Virus record (IMG/VR): IMGVR_UViG_3300024262_000003
Coordinates: 1 to 48,953 of that record
Length of the DNA stretch: 48,953 nucleotides
Direction: 5' to 3' (one strand)
From: a virus
Shown: positions 8,034-15,192 of the stretch, piece by piece
Position numbering within the stretch: the stretch's first letter is position 1
How the letters are laid out: every line of letters begins with the position of its first letter
The notes under the pieces: generated by a model
What the model was told of the DNA's origin: nothing
Databases searched by the model: none
The model's input: only the letters and a program-made list of their open reading frames with translations
Translations under genes and position numbers: made by a program

Positions 8034-8250
8034 GGTTACTATGCGAGTGGTTGTAACGCCGCTTAGAGGCTTCTTTTGAAAAAGGAATATTATATGCACG
8101 AGGGCACCGGTTAGAGGCTTTTGAACGAGCTTAACGTCTCTAATCACGCTTTATATAACGCAACTTTTTCGCATGGCTGGTATGTTTATATGTCTCTGGT
8201 CGAGAACGTGGCTTAGAGGAACGGTTGAGAGGGGTTTGTTTATAATATTC

Positions 8251-8994
8251 TTAAAGGAGGGCTGCATCGTCGCCTTCGTTCTGCCCTTGGTAGTGCTCCA
8301 GCACAATGTCGCACATCTTGGATATAATCATGCCCACACTCCGTATATCCTCATGCTCTCGTGTCTTCGTAAGCGTTTCTTTAAATTTCTCAAAATAGGA
8401 TAGTTCCGATAGCCCTACCAATTCCGCGTCAGGATCTATGGTAGAAATTACCTCTTCAAACTTCTCTAACTGATGCGGCAAGAAAAGAAATGTTGCTACC
8501 TTAAAATTTATGTCCGTTTCAATGTCCCCTATATTGATCGATGTAGTATCCAACTGTGCATTCAAAACATCTTCGTCAACATAGGCTTCCAGCCGTGCCT
8601 CTGCGGAGTTTATGCTGTTGTATAGTTCTGCCAACAGCTCGGGGTCGTCAAAGCCGGAGATAGTATTATGTGCAATCTGCTTCGCTTTTATCTCGTCCCG
8701 GGTCAAGCCCGACGTATCCAACAATATATATATGTCCGTTATGTTCGCTACGCGCGCCGCTCTGACCCTGTGATGACCCGAGACTATTTCGATGCCCTTG
8801 TCCGTCTTCACACAGTAAGGGAGCGATTCCAACGTGCCCCGGCTGCCTATATTTTTGATTAGCTGACGCATAGCCGTGTTCGGCAGGATACGCGGGTTTA
8901 TATCCTGCTCCCGGAGGCTATCAATATGCACCTGCTTTATCAACATCCCGTTGCCGAGGTCTAATTCTTTTCTGCTTTCTTTTTTGGTTTCCAT
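8251..8994 (-). CDS. ParB-like N-terminal domain protein
   Basis: A 247-residue protein. Residues 20-100 form a ParB/sulfiredoxin-type domain with the box GHHRVRAA (73-80), which in this superfamily binds CTP or ATP. The C-terminal half is helical without an obvious DNA-binding motif. Many tailed viruses carry such a protein beside a methyltransferase-like gene near terminase, as here, where it overlaps the upstream gene by 74 bases. A DNA-modification or nuclease role is more likely than plasmid partition, because there is no ParA. Confidence 0.75.
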   Translation of the reverse strand: METKKESRKELDLGNGMLIKQVHIDSLREQDINPRILPNTAMRQLIKNIGSRGTLESLPYCVKTDKGIEIVSGHHRVRAARVANITDIYILLDTSGLTRDEIKAKQIAHNTISGFDDPELLAELYNSINSAEARLEAYVDEDVLNAQLDTTSINIGDIETDINFKVATFLFLPHQLEKFEEVISTIDPDAELVGLSELSYFEKFKETLTKTREHEDIRSVGMIISKMCDIVLEHYQGQNEGDDAALL

Positions 8995-10345
8995 AGTTTC
9001 GTTCTTCCTTTAACCACTCTAACAAACAGCCCTTAAAGGGCTTGACTTTGAAAGGCGTTTTGTATCTCAATCGGTATAGCCCGTTTTTAAGTACGGATGA
9101 ATCGTATATTTCGAGGATGCCCCTATCTTCACGTGCTTCAGGATATTTGCTGATAGTGGTGGAGGTTATGTATCGCTTTGGAAATAACTCGTTCTTAGGT
9201 GTTATTGCCTGCAAAAAATCAGTACACGTTATGACTCGCATAGCCAGCCTCCCAAGATGCTTGTACCTGCGGTTCGGTGCTACGAGTCCGAAGATTTCTG
9301 TTGCGGTGAAGTCGGGACCTGCACTTCTGAAATACATGATGCCACGCACCGAAAAGATTTTCTGGTCAACCAGGAGCAATACGTTAACCTCTGCCTGTGA
9401 GACGCCCAACCGATGCACGAACAAATCCCTATAATACATTGCCTGGGCGTGAGTTATGTGCACAACACTTATTTCGCTCTCTTCGGTTATCTCGTCCTTG
9501 TCGGTCAGAATGGGATAAGGTGCTCGTTCCGGTTCGTCTGTGTTTGGCCTTTTTGCCCGGATTATATCAAGGTCTTTATTCACATACAAATATTCTGCCT
9601 CGGCTTTGTTGTCTTGATGTGCAAAGAACGAATACCACTCTTTAACAATTTCGTCCTCTTTATTTTTCTCTCTGAGATAGACTACCGCCGTTGCTTTCGT
9701 TTGCCTCAAACCGTCCATCATAGGAGCGAAGTCTGTTTTTGGATCAAACTGCGGGATATTAGGCTCTTTCCATTGAATTGTTTCCGTATCAAACATACTT
9801 ACGTAATCTCTGCTGGAAAATACCGGCGGGTTGATGAAGATAAACGCATCTTGGTCCTTCCATTCGTCTAACATCACACGCACATCCATTATCTCATATT
9901 TGATGCCGTCTAACCGCTCTTTCAATGCGTTTAAATCATTTATGAGTTTCTCTACATGCCGTTCCTTATTCCGTTTCAAATCTTCCAGGACTTCCGTAAG
10001 ATAGTAGTTGCTCGGTTTTATGCTGCCGAGCTTTAGGTGATATAGGGTTTCTGCAATACCAGTAATGTCCGGTGTTATCTTCTCGCCTTGAATTGTTACG
10101 CCCAACTCGGCTATATCTTTATTGCTGAGGTAGTAACCAATTAAGGAAGAAAAAAGCGATATGTCACCCGTTATTATCTGCTCTGGATTTACCCCGGCAC
10201 CTACAAATGTATCGGCAAGCGCAAACCGCCCCGTGCAAGGGATTACATAGGTTTTGTAATTGGTCTCCCGTATAATCTGGGCCGTTATGTTTCTGACGGC
10301 CTGTTTCGGTATTCCGAAAAAAAGAGCGTTCAATGCTTGATACAT
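8921..10345 (-). CDS. Methyltransferase-like DNA-modification protein
   Basis: 474 residues from ATG 10345 (a TTG two codons earlier would overlap the tRNA-like gene). Residues 1-70 (FFGIPKQA, IPCTGRFALAD, IITGDISLFSS) fit the SAM-binding half of an amino-methyltransferase, and INPP (171-174) fits the catalytic NPPY-type motif. The C-terminal 200 residues look like a separate acyltransferase-like domain, possibly of the Mom type; that part is tentative. Related phage proteins are annotated as antirestriction adenine methyltransferases. It overlaps the ParB-like gene, so the two probably work together to modify virion DNA. Confidence 0.6.
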   Translation of the reverse strand: MYQALNALFFGIPKQAVRNITAQIIRETNYKTYVIPCTGRFALADTFVGAGVNPEQIITGDISLFSSLIGYYLSNKDIAELGVTIQGEKITPDITGIAETLYHLKLGSIKPSNYYLTEVLEDLKRNKERHVEKLINDLNALKERLDGIKYEIMDVRVMLDEWKDQDAFIFINPPVFSSRDYVSMFDTETIQWKEPNIPQFDPKTDFAPMMDGLRQTKATAVVYLREKNKEDEIVKEWYSFFAHQDNKAEAEYLYVNKDLDIIRAKRPNTDEPERAPYPILTDKDEITEESEISVVHITHAQAMYYRDLFVHRLGVSQAEVNVLLLVDQKIFSVRGIMYFRSAGPDFTATEIFGLVAPNRRYKHLGRLAMRVITCTDFLQAITPKNELFPKRYITSTTISKYPEAREDRGILEIYDSSVLKNGLYRLRYKTPFKVKPFKGCLLEWLKEERNYGNQKRKQKRIRPRQRDVDKAGAY

Positions 10346-10351
10346 CGCCAA

Positions 10352-10422
10352 TCAGAGGGGGAGGAGTCGAACCCCCGTCTTGCCGCTGGAACGCGACCTA
10401 TGCTACACTACACCACCCTCTG
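10352..10422 (-). tRNA. tRNA-like gene, probably Gly(TCC), atypical anticodon loop
   Basis: 71 bases folding as a cloverleaf: 7-pair acceptor (CAGAGGG/CCCTCTG), 4-pair D stem (GTGT/GCAT), and a 5-pair T stem around TTCGACT. The anticodon arm has five pairs (GTCGC/GCGGC) but a 6-base loop GTTCCA instead of 7, so the anticodon could be TCC (Gly, with U33) or TTC (Glu). No CCA is encoded. It ends 6 bases before the start of the methyltransferase-like gene. It may be a working viral tRNA or one losing function. Confidence 0.6.
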
Positions 10423-10471
10423 CATATTACTGGATAACACTCAATAATATAAAAGGCACGAAGAAAAAAAA

Positions 10472-10894
10472 TTAAAAATCCGATAGGGTTATGTTTTTCT
10501 TCGGTTCGCCATCTATCACGACGAGATGAGTTACCGCTATCCCGGACTTCTCAAGCACTGGCGTTATCTTCTGATACCGATGGCATTTTGTATGATCGGT
10601 TTCCGAACACATAATCACGGTTTTAGATGATTTTTCGTGAGTCCGTAACTCGGCTATCCCGCGCATAAAGAAATCTTCCGGTATTTCGCCAAAGCCACCT
10701 AAGCTCTTGCCACGCCATACATATTCGATGTTTCGTATCTCGCATTCTCGCTCTAACTTCTGGCGGTTGAATTGAGGCGCCCTCCTTGATGCCGGGTAGC
10801 TGCGGAGATCTACAACGCGGTTTATATCGTTCTCGGCTAACGTAACGAAGAAGTCCTGTATGCTATGCGTCCCGTGTCCTATGGTGTATATCAT
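10472..10894 (-). CDS. DUF488 family protein
   Basis: 140 residues with the family features TIGHGTHS at the start, VDLRSYPASR near residue 29, GKSLGGFG near 63 and a MCSE...CHR motif near 95-105. The biochemical role of DUF488 is not settled; members occur with DNA-modification and stress genes. Start ATG has a good SD site (AAGGAG). TATA-like boxes lie at 10921-10928 and 10944-10951. Confidence 0.8.
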   Translation of the reverse strand: MIYTIGHGTHSIQDFFVTLAENDINRVVDLRSYPASRRAPQFNRQKLERECEIRNIEYVWRGKSLGGFGEIPEDFFMRGIAELRTHEKSSKTVIMCSETDHTKCHRYQKITPVLEKSGIAVTHLVVIDGEPKKNITLSDF

Positions 10895-10943
10895 TCTGCC
10901 TTTCTCCTTTCTTCTTTTGTTATATATAGATAGCTTTGAGGGT

Positions 10944-10951
10944 ATTTAAAG
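10944..10951 (-). promoter_or_regulatory. TATA box for the DUF488 gene
   Basis: Minus-strand CTTTAAATACC about 50 bases before the ATG, which leaves a short leader with the AAGGAG ribosome site. A second TATATATA at 10921-10928 could give a leaderless form. Confidence 0.45.
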
Positions 10952-10990
10952 TTTTCAGGGGTCGTCATCATCTTCTTCTATTGCAGCCAT

Positions 10991-11131
10991 TTATTCAGCA
11001 TCCTCCGCTTTGAATGTGAAGGCATACGCTCTTCCTGCGTATTTTTGGCATAGCTTTTCCAAGTCGTCTATAAACCGCTCGTCACTCGCTTCTTTCGGTA
11101 CTTCCACCCGTAGATTTTCTATTAATATCAT
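10991..11131 (-). CDS. Microprotein, 46 residues, coupled to RFC-like gene
   Basis: Reads MILIENLRVEVPKEASDERF and continues for 26 residues, ending in an acidic tail. Its ATG overlaps the TGA of the RFC-like gene (ATGA), a strong sign of coupled translation. No family recognised; it may be a partner of the ATPase. Confidence 0.6.
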   Translation of the reverse strand: MILIENLRVEVPKEASDERFIDDLEKLCQKYAGRAYAFTFKAEDAE

Positions 11132-11745
11132 ATCATCATCGCCGCCTTTTGCAGTTCGTTTATTGCATGTCTGATATCGCCATTAGCCGCTACCGCTATC
11201 TCTCTGCACAATCCTTTTGGCAGTCGCTTCTTTTCGGTCTTGAGGATTCGTTTCAGCCGCAGCTCTATAACATCATTTGCTAACGGACCCAACTTAAACT
11301 CTGTCATCCTACTAATGACCGCTTCGTTAAACTCTTTATAATTGTTCGCGGTAAAGATGAAAACGGTGCGGCCTCGGTTCTCTATAGGTTTCCGTATAGC
11401 TTCTTGCGTAGATGGACATAGCCCGTCTGCTTCGTCAATCAATATGATTTTCGGTTTGGATGGATCGAATGGCATATAGCGTACTGCATTCACACACAGA
11501 TTCCAGATGAAATTTGTACGGTCGTCGCTACCATTGATCTCGGTGAAGTTCTGTGAAGAAGCGACGCCTAATACTTCTGAGACAATCGCATGTGCTAAAG
11601 TGGTCTTCCCTGTGCCGGGTGGTCCGTGAAATAGAAGATTTGGTAAGCCGCCGTTGTTCATGTAGCCTCTTATCGCTTTGATTGCTTCATCTTGCCCTAC
11701 AATATCATTTAAGCACTTAGGCCGGTATTTCTCTGTCCACTGCAT
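11128..11745 (-). CDS. RFC small-subunit-like AAA+ ATPase lacking the collar domain
   Basis: 205 residues, closely like archaeal RFC-S: WTEKYRPKCLNDIVGQ at the start, Walker A GPPGTGKT (41-48), Walker B LIDEAD (102-107), sensor-1 FTANN, SRM in place of the usual SRC box, and sensor-2 GDIRHAINEL (189-198). Cellular RFC-S is about 320 residues; the C-terminal collar that holds the pentamer together is absent and the ORF stops cleanly. With the viral PCNA it may replace or poison one host clamp-loader subunit, or load the viral clamp with host subunits. Not a frameshift as far as I can see. Confidence 0.88.
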   Translation of the reverse strand: MQWTEKYRPKCLNDIVGQDEAIKAIRGYMNNGGLPNLLFHGPPGTGKTTLAHAIVSEVLGVASSQNFTEINGSDDRTNFIWNLCVNAVRYMPFDPSKPKIILIDEADGLCPSTQEAIRKPIENRGRTVFIFTANNYKEFNEAVISRMTEFKLGPLANDVIELRLKRILKTEKKRLPKGLCREIAVAANGDIRHAINELQKAAMMI

Positions 11746-11746
11746 C

Positions 11747-12352
11747 TTAGTCGCCCTCCAGTGATTGCTGTCCAGAGTCCTGCATTCCGAACGTTGCTAA
11801 GTTGTTGCTGCCTTTCTTTTCTTTGGCTCTGGCATCGTTTCTGATTAGTGGTTTTGACTTCTTCTTTGGCTCGTTGCTCTGGAAGAAAAGCTGCATCGGG
11901 CTACCCTCTAACGTTTTCTGCGCTTCCATTCCCGGAGGGATATTGTCTATGTCTTTTTTGAACTCGCGCATTACATCTAAGACTTGATTTGAAACCTCCC
12001 CGCCTCTTCGTGTGTATATGTGATGTCTCAGCTCGTTAAGTTCGTGCTCTTCCCAGTTACTCAGACCTCTATCAAGTGATTCCTGCATAAACAATTCTAA
12101 TTCTCTACCCTGGGACCTCATCAACTTGGCACTGAGATATATGTAAATTTCGCTAAATTCTGACGTTAACGGTGCTCTGAGTGCTGCGGTGAATAGATAC
12201 GTAACGACTTCTGCATCTCCTATTTTTGGCACTTCTTTCCCCATCATTTCGGCAAGCCCGTGTATCATCCTTTCTGCTTCCACTTCGTTCTTGAGCCAGT
12301 CTGGTAAAGCATCCGCCCACGCGGTATCAGCAACTATTAACGGTGTGTTCAT
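11747..12352 (-). CDS. Unknown protein coupled to the RFC-like ATPase (201 residues)
   Basis: N-terminal 130 residues helical, C-terminal 70 residues low-complexity and basic. The tail contains AQKTLEGSPMQLFF and ends GQQSLEGD. The QxxL start of both recalls PCNA-interacting (PIP) motifs, although the aromatic pair is absent from the second and displaced in the first. It sits one base before the ATPase gene and directly after ArdC. A clamp- or clamp-loader-associated role is a guess from context. Confidence 0.65.
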   Translation of the reverse strand: MNTPLIVADTAWADALPDWLKNEVEAERMIHGLAEMMGKEVPKIGDAEVVTYLFTAALRAPLTSEFSEIYIYLSAKLMRSQGRELELFMQESLDRGLSNWEEHELNELRHHIYTRRGGEVSNQVLDVMREFKKDIDNIPPGMEAQKTLEGSPMQLFFQSNEPKKKSKPLIRNDARAKEKKGSNNLATFGMQDSGQQSLEGD

Positions 12353-12353
12353 C

Positions 12354-13223
12354 TTACTGACTCGCCTCCTTTTGCAGTAGGTAGTTTACTGCTTTTTGTG
12401 CCTGACTCGCTGCTTTTACGATCCAAGTTGGATTCTCCTTCAGCTTACTATGCCAGGTCTGGATGTAGCTCGCGTTATGTTCAAGTACCTTCCCAGATAT
12501 GCCACTCATCGCGCTGAGGAATGCAGCACCGATCTCAGCCACAAGTTCTTCGAGACTGTATTTTTCCGAGCCGAAGTTTACTGGATCTACTACACCTGGA
12601 CGTCCCAGCCTCTTTTTCGCACCGGTGCTGTGGACGGTTTCGTGGAACCGCGAGCTATAGAAGTATTCCGATTCGTTGTAGCTCGTTATGGGCGGCAAAT
12701 AGATTATGTCCTTGCTCGGGACATAAACAGGTGATGCCCCATCCTTTATCTCCGGCAAGCCTGCTACGAAGCTATTAATGAGATTTTCGCAGGTCGGTAG
12801 TTGCTCGATCTCGTTCTTCTTGGGCAGGTCTGCTTCAGTCCAACCGTCGATCTGGGCGAGATTGAATAGATAATAATAGCGTAACACGCGCGCCTGCTTC
12901 TCCTCGTCCTTACCGGTAAAGTCGTTTTTGACTGCTTTTTGATAGACTTTCCAGAACACCACGAGATTGCCCTTCTCGCCTTTGCGGACATGCCAGCCAT
13001 GTTTCCGGGCACCGTTGTAGGTCAAGTAGTATGGTAACGACCAACCTTGTATCTTCTGTAAGAACCAGAGATACATGAGATTGAAGCCGCTGTACGGTCG
13101 CTTACTGTCGATGTTCTGTGGCATACCCGCGAGTGCGTCCCATTCCTGATGCCAAGGCACTACGCCCTGATCAAGCAGGTTTAAGATCTGTTCCGTTACA
13201 ATGTCATATACTTTGTTTGTCAT
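12354..13223 (-). CDS. ardC: ArdC-type antirestriction protein (DUF1738 plus zincin)
   Basis: 289 residues from the ATG at 13223. The N-terminal domain shows the ssDNA-binding ArdC pattern (YDIVTEQILNLLDQGVVPWH, then PYSGFNLMYLW and KGEKGNLVVFWK). The C-terminal domain has a zincin HETVH motif followed by EELVAEIGAAFL. ArdC proteins of plasmids and phages protect incoming DNA from restriction. A GTG nine codons upstream is possible, but the small gene 13225-13368 ends one base before the ATG and provides the ribosome site, so ATG 13223 is preferred. Confidence 0.85.
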   Translation of the reverse strand: MTNKVYDIVTEQILNLLDQGVVPWHQEWDALAGMPQNIDSKRPYSGFNLMYLWFLQKIQGWSLPYYLTYNGARKHGWHVRKGEKGNLVVFWKVYQKAVKNDFTGKDEEKQARVLRYYYLFNLAQIDGWTEADLPKKNEIEQLPTCENLINSFVAGLPEIKDGASPVYVPSKDIIYLPPITSYNESEYFYSSRFHETVHSTGAKKRLGRPGVVDPVNFGSEKYSLEELVAEIGAAFLSAMSGISGKVLEHNASYIQTWHSKLKENPTWIVKAASQAQKAVNYLLQKEASQ

Positions 13224-13224
13224 C

Positions 13225-13368
13225 TCACCATCTCCATATATGTCCTTCACAATGGCTCGCTTCGTCAGTTACGCTATCGCATTCGATGTCGAATATGCTA
13301 CACATCTTCTTACCGTCTTTGGTATAATTATGGATGCAGTCGCCGTAATCCTCTCCAATTAGGCTCAT
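13225..13368 (-). CDS. Cys-containing microprotein upstream of ArdC (47 residues)
   Basis: Begins MSLIGEDYGDCIHNYTKDGK; four cysteines (C11, C23, C30, C40) and several His could bind metal. GGAGGTGA lies 8 bases before its ATG, and its TGA is one base from the ArdC ATG. No family recognised. Confidence 0.6.
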   Translation of the reverse strand: MSLIGEDYGDCIHNYTKDGKKMCSIFDIECDSVTDEASHCEGHIWRW

Positions 13369-13369
13369 C

Positions 13370-13477
13370 TTACTGCTCACCTCCGTACTCAGCAATCCAG
13401 TGCTCTCTGCTTTCTCCGGTTAACATATCCAGAGGATTTATGTACTTCTGCCCGTTGCCTATTTCACTGGTTTCCAT
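13370..13477 (-). CDS. Microprotein, 35 residues
   Basis: METSEIGNGQKYINPLDMLT and a further 15 residues. Start ATG lies directly after the TGA of the coiled-coil gene, with GGAGG inside that gene's last codons. The pattern NPLDMLTGESREHWIAEYG resembles short phage early proteins, but no function is known. Confidence 0.5.
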   Translation of the reverse strand: METSEIGNGQKYINPLDMLTGESREHWIAEYGGEQ

Positions 13478-13660
13478 TCAAATCATTGCCTCCATTCTTG
13501 TCCGCACGTCGCTCGTGGAGACGTAGCCATCCAGCTCATCGCCACAAGAAAACTTCTCGCTGTGCATGTGGTTGTAGAGATCTCTCGCCATTTCCTTTAG
13601 CGCAGCAACCTCTTTTGTCAGCTCTTCGTTCTCTGCTTGTAGTTGTTTTATGTAGTTCAT
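13478..13660 (-). CDS. Short coiled-coil protein (60 residues)
   Basis: MNYIKQLQAENEELTKEVAA shows a clear leucine-heptad coiled coil over residues 4-28, with a polar tail. Such mini coiled coils are common in viral early operons; no function assigned. Stop and next start are adjacent. Confidence 0.65.
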   Translation of the reverse strand: MNYIKQLQAENEELTKEVAALKEMARDLYNHMHSEKFSCGDELDGYVSTSDVRTRMEAMI

Positions 13661-13662
13661 CT

Positions 13663-13725
13663 TTACTCGTCCTCCTCCTCTTCGTAGTCGTGTTCGCCGT
13701 TATAGAACAACAGAAATGTTGCCAT
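13663..13725 (-). CDS. Possible 20-residue acidic microprotein
   Basis: MATFLLFYNGEHDYEEEEDE. A strong GGAGGTGG lies about 9 bases upstream, its ATG is one base after the stop of the zinc-ribbon gene, and its stop is 2 bases before the coiled-coil gene. Very short; it may only be a coupling ORF. Confidence 0.35.
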   Translation of the reverse strand: MATFLLFYNGEHDYEEEEDE

Positions 13726-13726
13726 C

Positions 13727-13948
13727 TCAAGCCACCTCCGGAACCATAAAGCCCGGTATTGTTGCTGAATACTCTTGTTGCCACACTTTACATGATTTAC
13801 AAAGTCTGCCTCTCTTTGCTGGTTTTCCGTCCTTTCTAAGAATCGGTTCACCGCAGCAATTACAAATTCTCGGTCTGCCCACTCTTTTAAAGCCCTTGGG
13901 CGCAGGCTCCTTTGCCTTACTTCCTTCCGTTTTGTCCGGCTGCCTCAT
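13727..13948 (-). CDS. Zinc-ribbon protein (73 residues)
   Basis: Basic N-terminus, then CNCCGEPI and CKSCKVW, two cysteine pairs about 25 residues apart, an HNH-like or ribbon zinc site without the catalytic His. Starts at ATG 13948 (MRQPDKTEGS) with AAGGTGAG upstream; a TTG at 13975 would give nine more residues. First gene after control region B. Confidence 0.65.
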   Translation of the reverse strand: MRQPDKTEGSKAKEPAPKGFKRVGRPRICNCCGEPILRKDGKPAKRGRLCKSCKVWQQEYSATIPGFMVPEVA

Positions 13949-14055
13949 TTTTCTCACCTTTTTATAACCAAGCAAATGCTTCCGCTTTTTGCATCCGCCT
14001 TTCTATCCGCCTAAGGATAGATAAATTGGTTATAATAATCTATTAGCCAGAGGGG

Positions 14056-14064
14056 TATATAAGC
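14056..14064 (-). promoter_or_regulatory. Promoter-proximal TATA box of region B
   Basis: Minus-strand CCGAAAAGCTTATATACC, a purine-rich BRE-like stretch and TATA box. Twenty bases are identical to the promoter at 36675-36681. Confidence 0.6.
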
Positions 14065-14115
14065 TTTTCGGTTTTGCTACTTGACCTAAATTTGTGATAT
14101 GCTAACCACTCACCG

Positions 14116-14166
14116 AAAAGAAGCACGGAGAGGGCACAGATAATATGCTAAAAAGTTTTGTTGATT
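14116..14166 (-). repeat. Conserved 51-base leader block, copy B
   Basis: Matches 7954-8004 at 43 of 51 positions without gaps, and is again just downstream of a TATATATAAAGG box. The long hairpin partner seen in copy A is missing here. Confidence 0.7.
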
Positions 14167-14175
14167 AAAGCAAGT

Positions 14176-14187
14176 TATATATAAAGG
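14176..14187 (-). promoter_or_regulatory. TATA box feeding leader block B
   Basis: Minus-strand CCTTTATATATA. Same placement relative to the 51-base block as the box at 8025. Confidence 0.6.
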
Positions 14188-14354
14188 TTTGTGGTTTTGC
14201 CTCTAAAAGAAGCCCGTAGCGTCGAGTTATTTAACGGGTTTTGGAGAATGTGTTAACGCCCTTTAAACACCTTATAAACTCGTTAGAACCGTTTGTGTAA
14301 CGCACTGTTTTACTATCTCTGGTATATTAGTATAGGGGAAGGTGAAAACGTGCG

Positions 14355-14558
14355 TTAGAGAACGACTATATTTTGCATATTCCTTCTGATCTCTTTTAAG
14401 ATGCACTCAGCACACAGTATCCTTTGCGGCTTCTTCGAGTAGATGAAGAGCTGCTTATTTTCACCGCAGTCGTTACATTCTCGGGCGCCGGCTATAATAT
14501 ATTCGCGCTGCGTTACTCGATCGTACATTATTCCGACTGATTCTTCGAGTTCGTTCAT
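14355..14558 (-). CDS. Zinc-ribbon protein (67 residues)
   Basis: CNDCGENK near residue 28 and CAEC near residue 50 make a treble-clef-like zinc site. Its ATG overlaps the TGA of the basic microprotein gene. Function unknown. Confidence 0.6.
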   Translation of the reverse strand: MNELEESVGIMYDRVTQREYIIAGARECNDCGENKQLFIYSKKPQRILCAECILKEIRRNMQNIVVL

Positions 14559-14671
14559 TTGTTTAATCGCCTTCTTAACCCCAGCTTACCGCCATATTTA
14601 CAATGCTCAAACAATGGGAGTTCTTTTAGAAGTAACAGTTTTCTCAATCTATGTTTTTCTTTTGCTTTCAT
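14555..14671 (-). CDS. Basic microprotein, 38 residues
   Basis: MKAKEKHRLRKLLLLKELPL then LFEHCKYGGKLGLRRRLNK; strongly basic. ATGA overlaps at both ends link it to the HNH gene and the zinc-ribbon gene. It may bind nucleic acid. Confidence 0.5.
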   Translation of the reverse strand: MKAKEKHRLRKLLLLKELPLFEHCKYGGKLGLRRRLNK

Positions 14672-15192
14672 CTTACAGCCCTCAATTTGAATATCTGCTT
14701 TAAACTATCTCTTACCCGGTCGTCTGGATGCTTTCGTGCTTTGAACAGTTCTCGTTTCAGCTTCCGTTGCTTTAAGCGGTCTAAGTTTGCTAAGAACCAG
14801 TCTACATCACTATTCTTTTTTAAGAAATTACACTCAGCACAGCAAAAAATTAAATTCTGCGGTGTGTCTGATCCTCCTTTTGAGCGCGGGATTACGTGAT
14901 CTATCGAAAAGCTTTTTTCGTTTTCAAATTTAAGCCCCATTTTTTCACCGCAATAATAGCATTTAAAGCCGTTTTGTACACTCTTGATATATTTAGCGTA
15001 TAGCTCTTCTTTTGTGGTTTCGTCTAACTTAAGCGGTTTTATTCTGCGATTAAACTCTTTTCTCTCTCTTATCGTTTCTGCATCCTGATATTCATTACAG
15101 GTCCTCGCAAGCGTTACCGGCAATATTTTACCGTTGTAGTTATCGTAAAGTTTGCATTCTTTCCTCTTTATGCAGTTCTCACAGGATTTCAT
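14668..15192 (-). CDS. HNH endonuclease
   Basis: 174 residues. Central HNH domain: CYYCGEKMG, then SIDHVIPRSKGGSDTPQN and CCAECNFLKK, with all zinc ligands and the catalytic DH pair. An N-terminal cysteine cluster (CENCIKRKEC) may add a second zinc site. The 4-base overlap with the end of the methyltransferase gene suggests a modification/nuclease pair, or a free-standing homing nuclease that settled next to it. Confidence 0.8.
   Translation of the reverse strand: MKSCENCIKRKECKLYDNYNGKILPVTLARTCNEYQDAETIRERKEFNRRIKPLKLDETTKEELYAKYIKSVQNGFKCYYCGEKMGLKFENEKSFSIDHVIPRSKGGSDTPQNLIFCCAECNFLKKNSDVDWFLANLDRLKQRKLKRELFKARKHPDDRVRDSLKQIFKLRAVR

Larger units (their letters stand above)
7873..8250. 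promoter_or_regulatory. Intergenic control region A (378 bases)
   Basis: No gene found. It holds several minus-strand TATA-like boxes (near 7925, 8025 and 8150), a 51-base block shared with region B, a 9-base inverted repeat (7984-7992 and 8010-8018), an AGTGTTATT/AATAACACT pair (7895-7903 and 7931-7939), and repeated TTAGAGG words (near 8063, 8111 and 8212). It could be the terminase promoter with operators; the repeats would also fit an origin or packaging site next to terS. Confidence 0.6.
13949..14354. promoter_or_regulatory. Intergenic control region B (406 bases)
   Basis: No gene found. It contains the second 51-base leader block (14116-14166) with its TATATATAAAGG box (14176-14187), another TATA box (14056-14064) followed by a GCTTTTCGGTTTT stretch also present at 36675, a second copy of AAAAGAAGCCCGTAG (14205-14219), and AT-rich runs. 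It looks like a multi-promoter switch ahead of the ArdC-RFC operon. Confidence 0.6.

Noticed and set aside
13536-13784. Minus-strand 82-codon ORF overlapping three small genes
   Set aside because: Lys/Arg/Thr-rich frame shadow; the three overlapping genes have ribosome sites and stop/start coupling.
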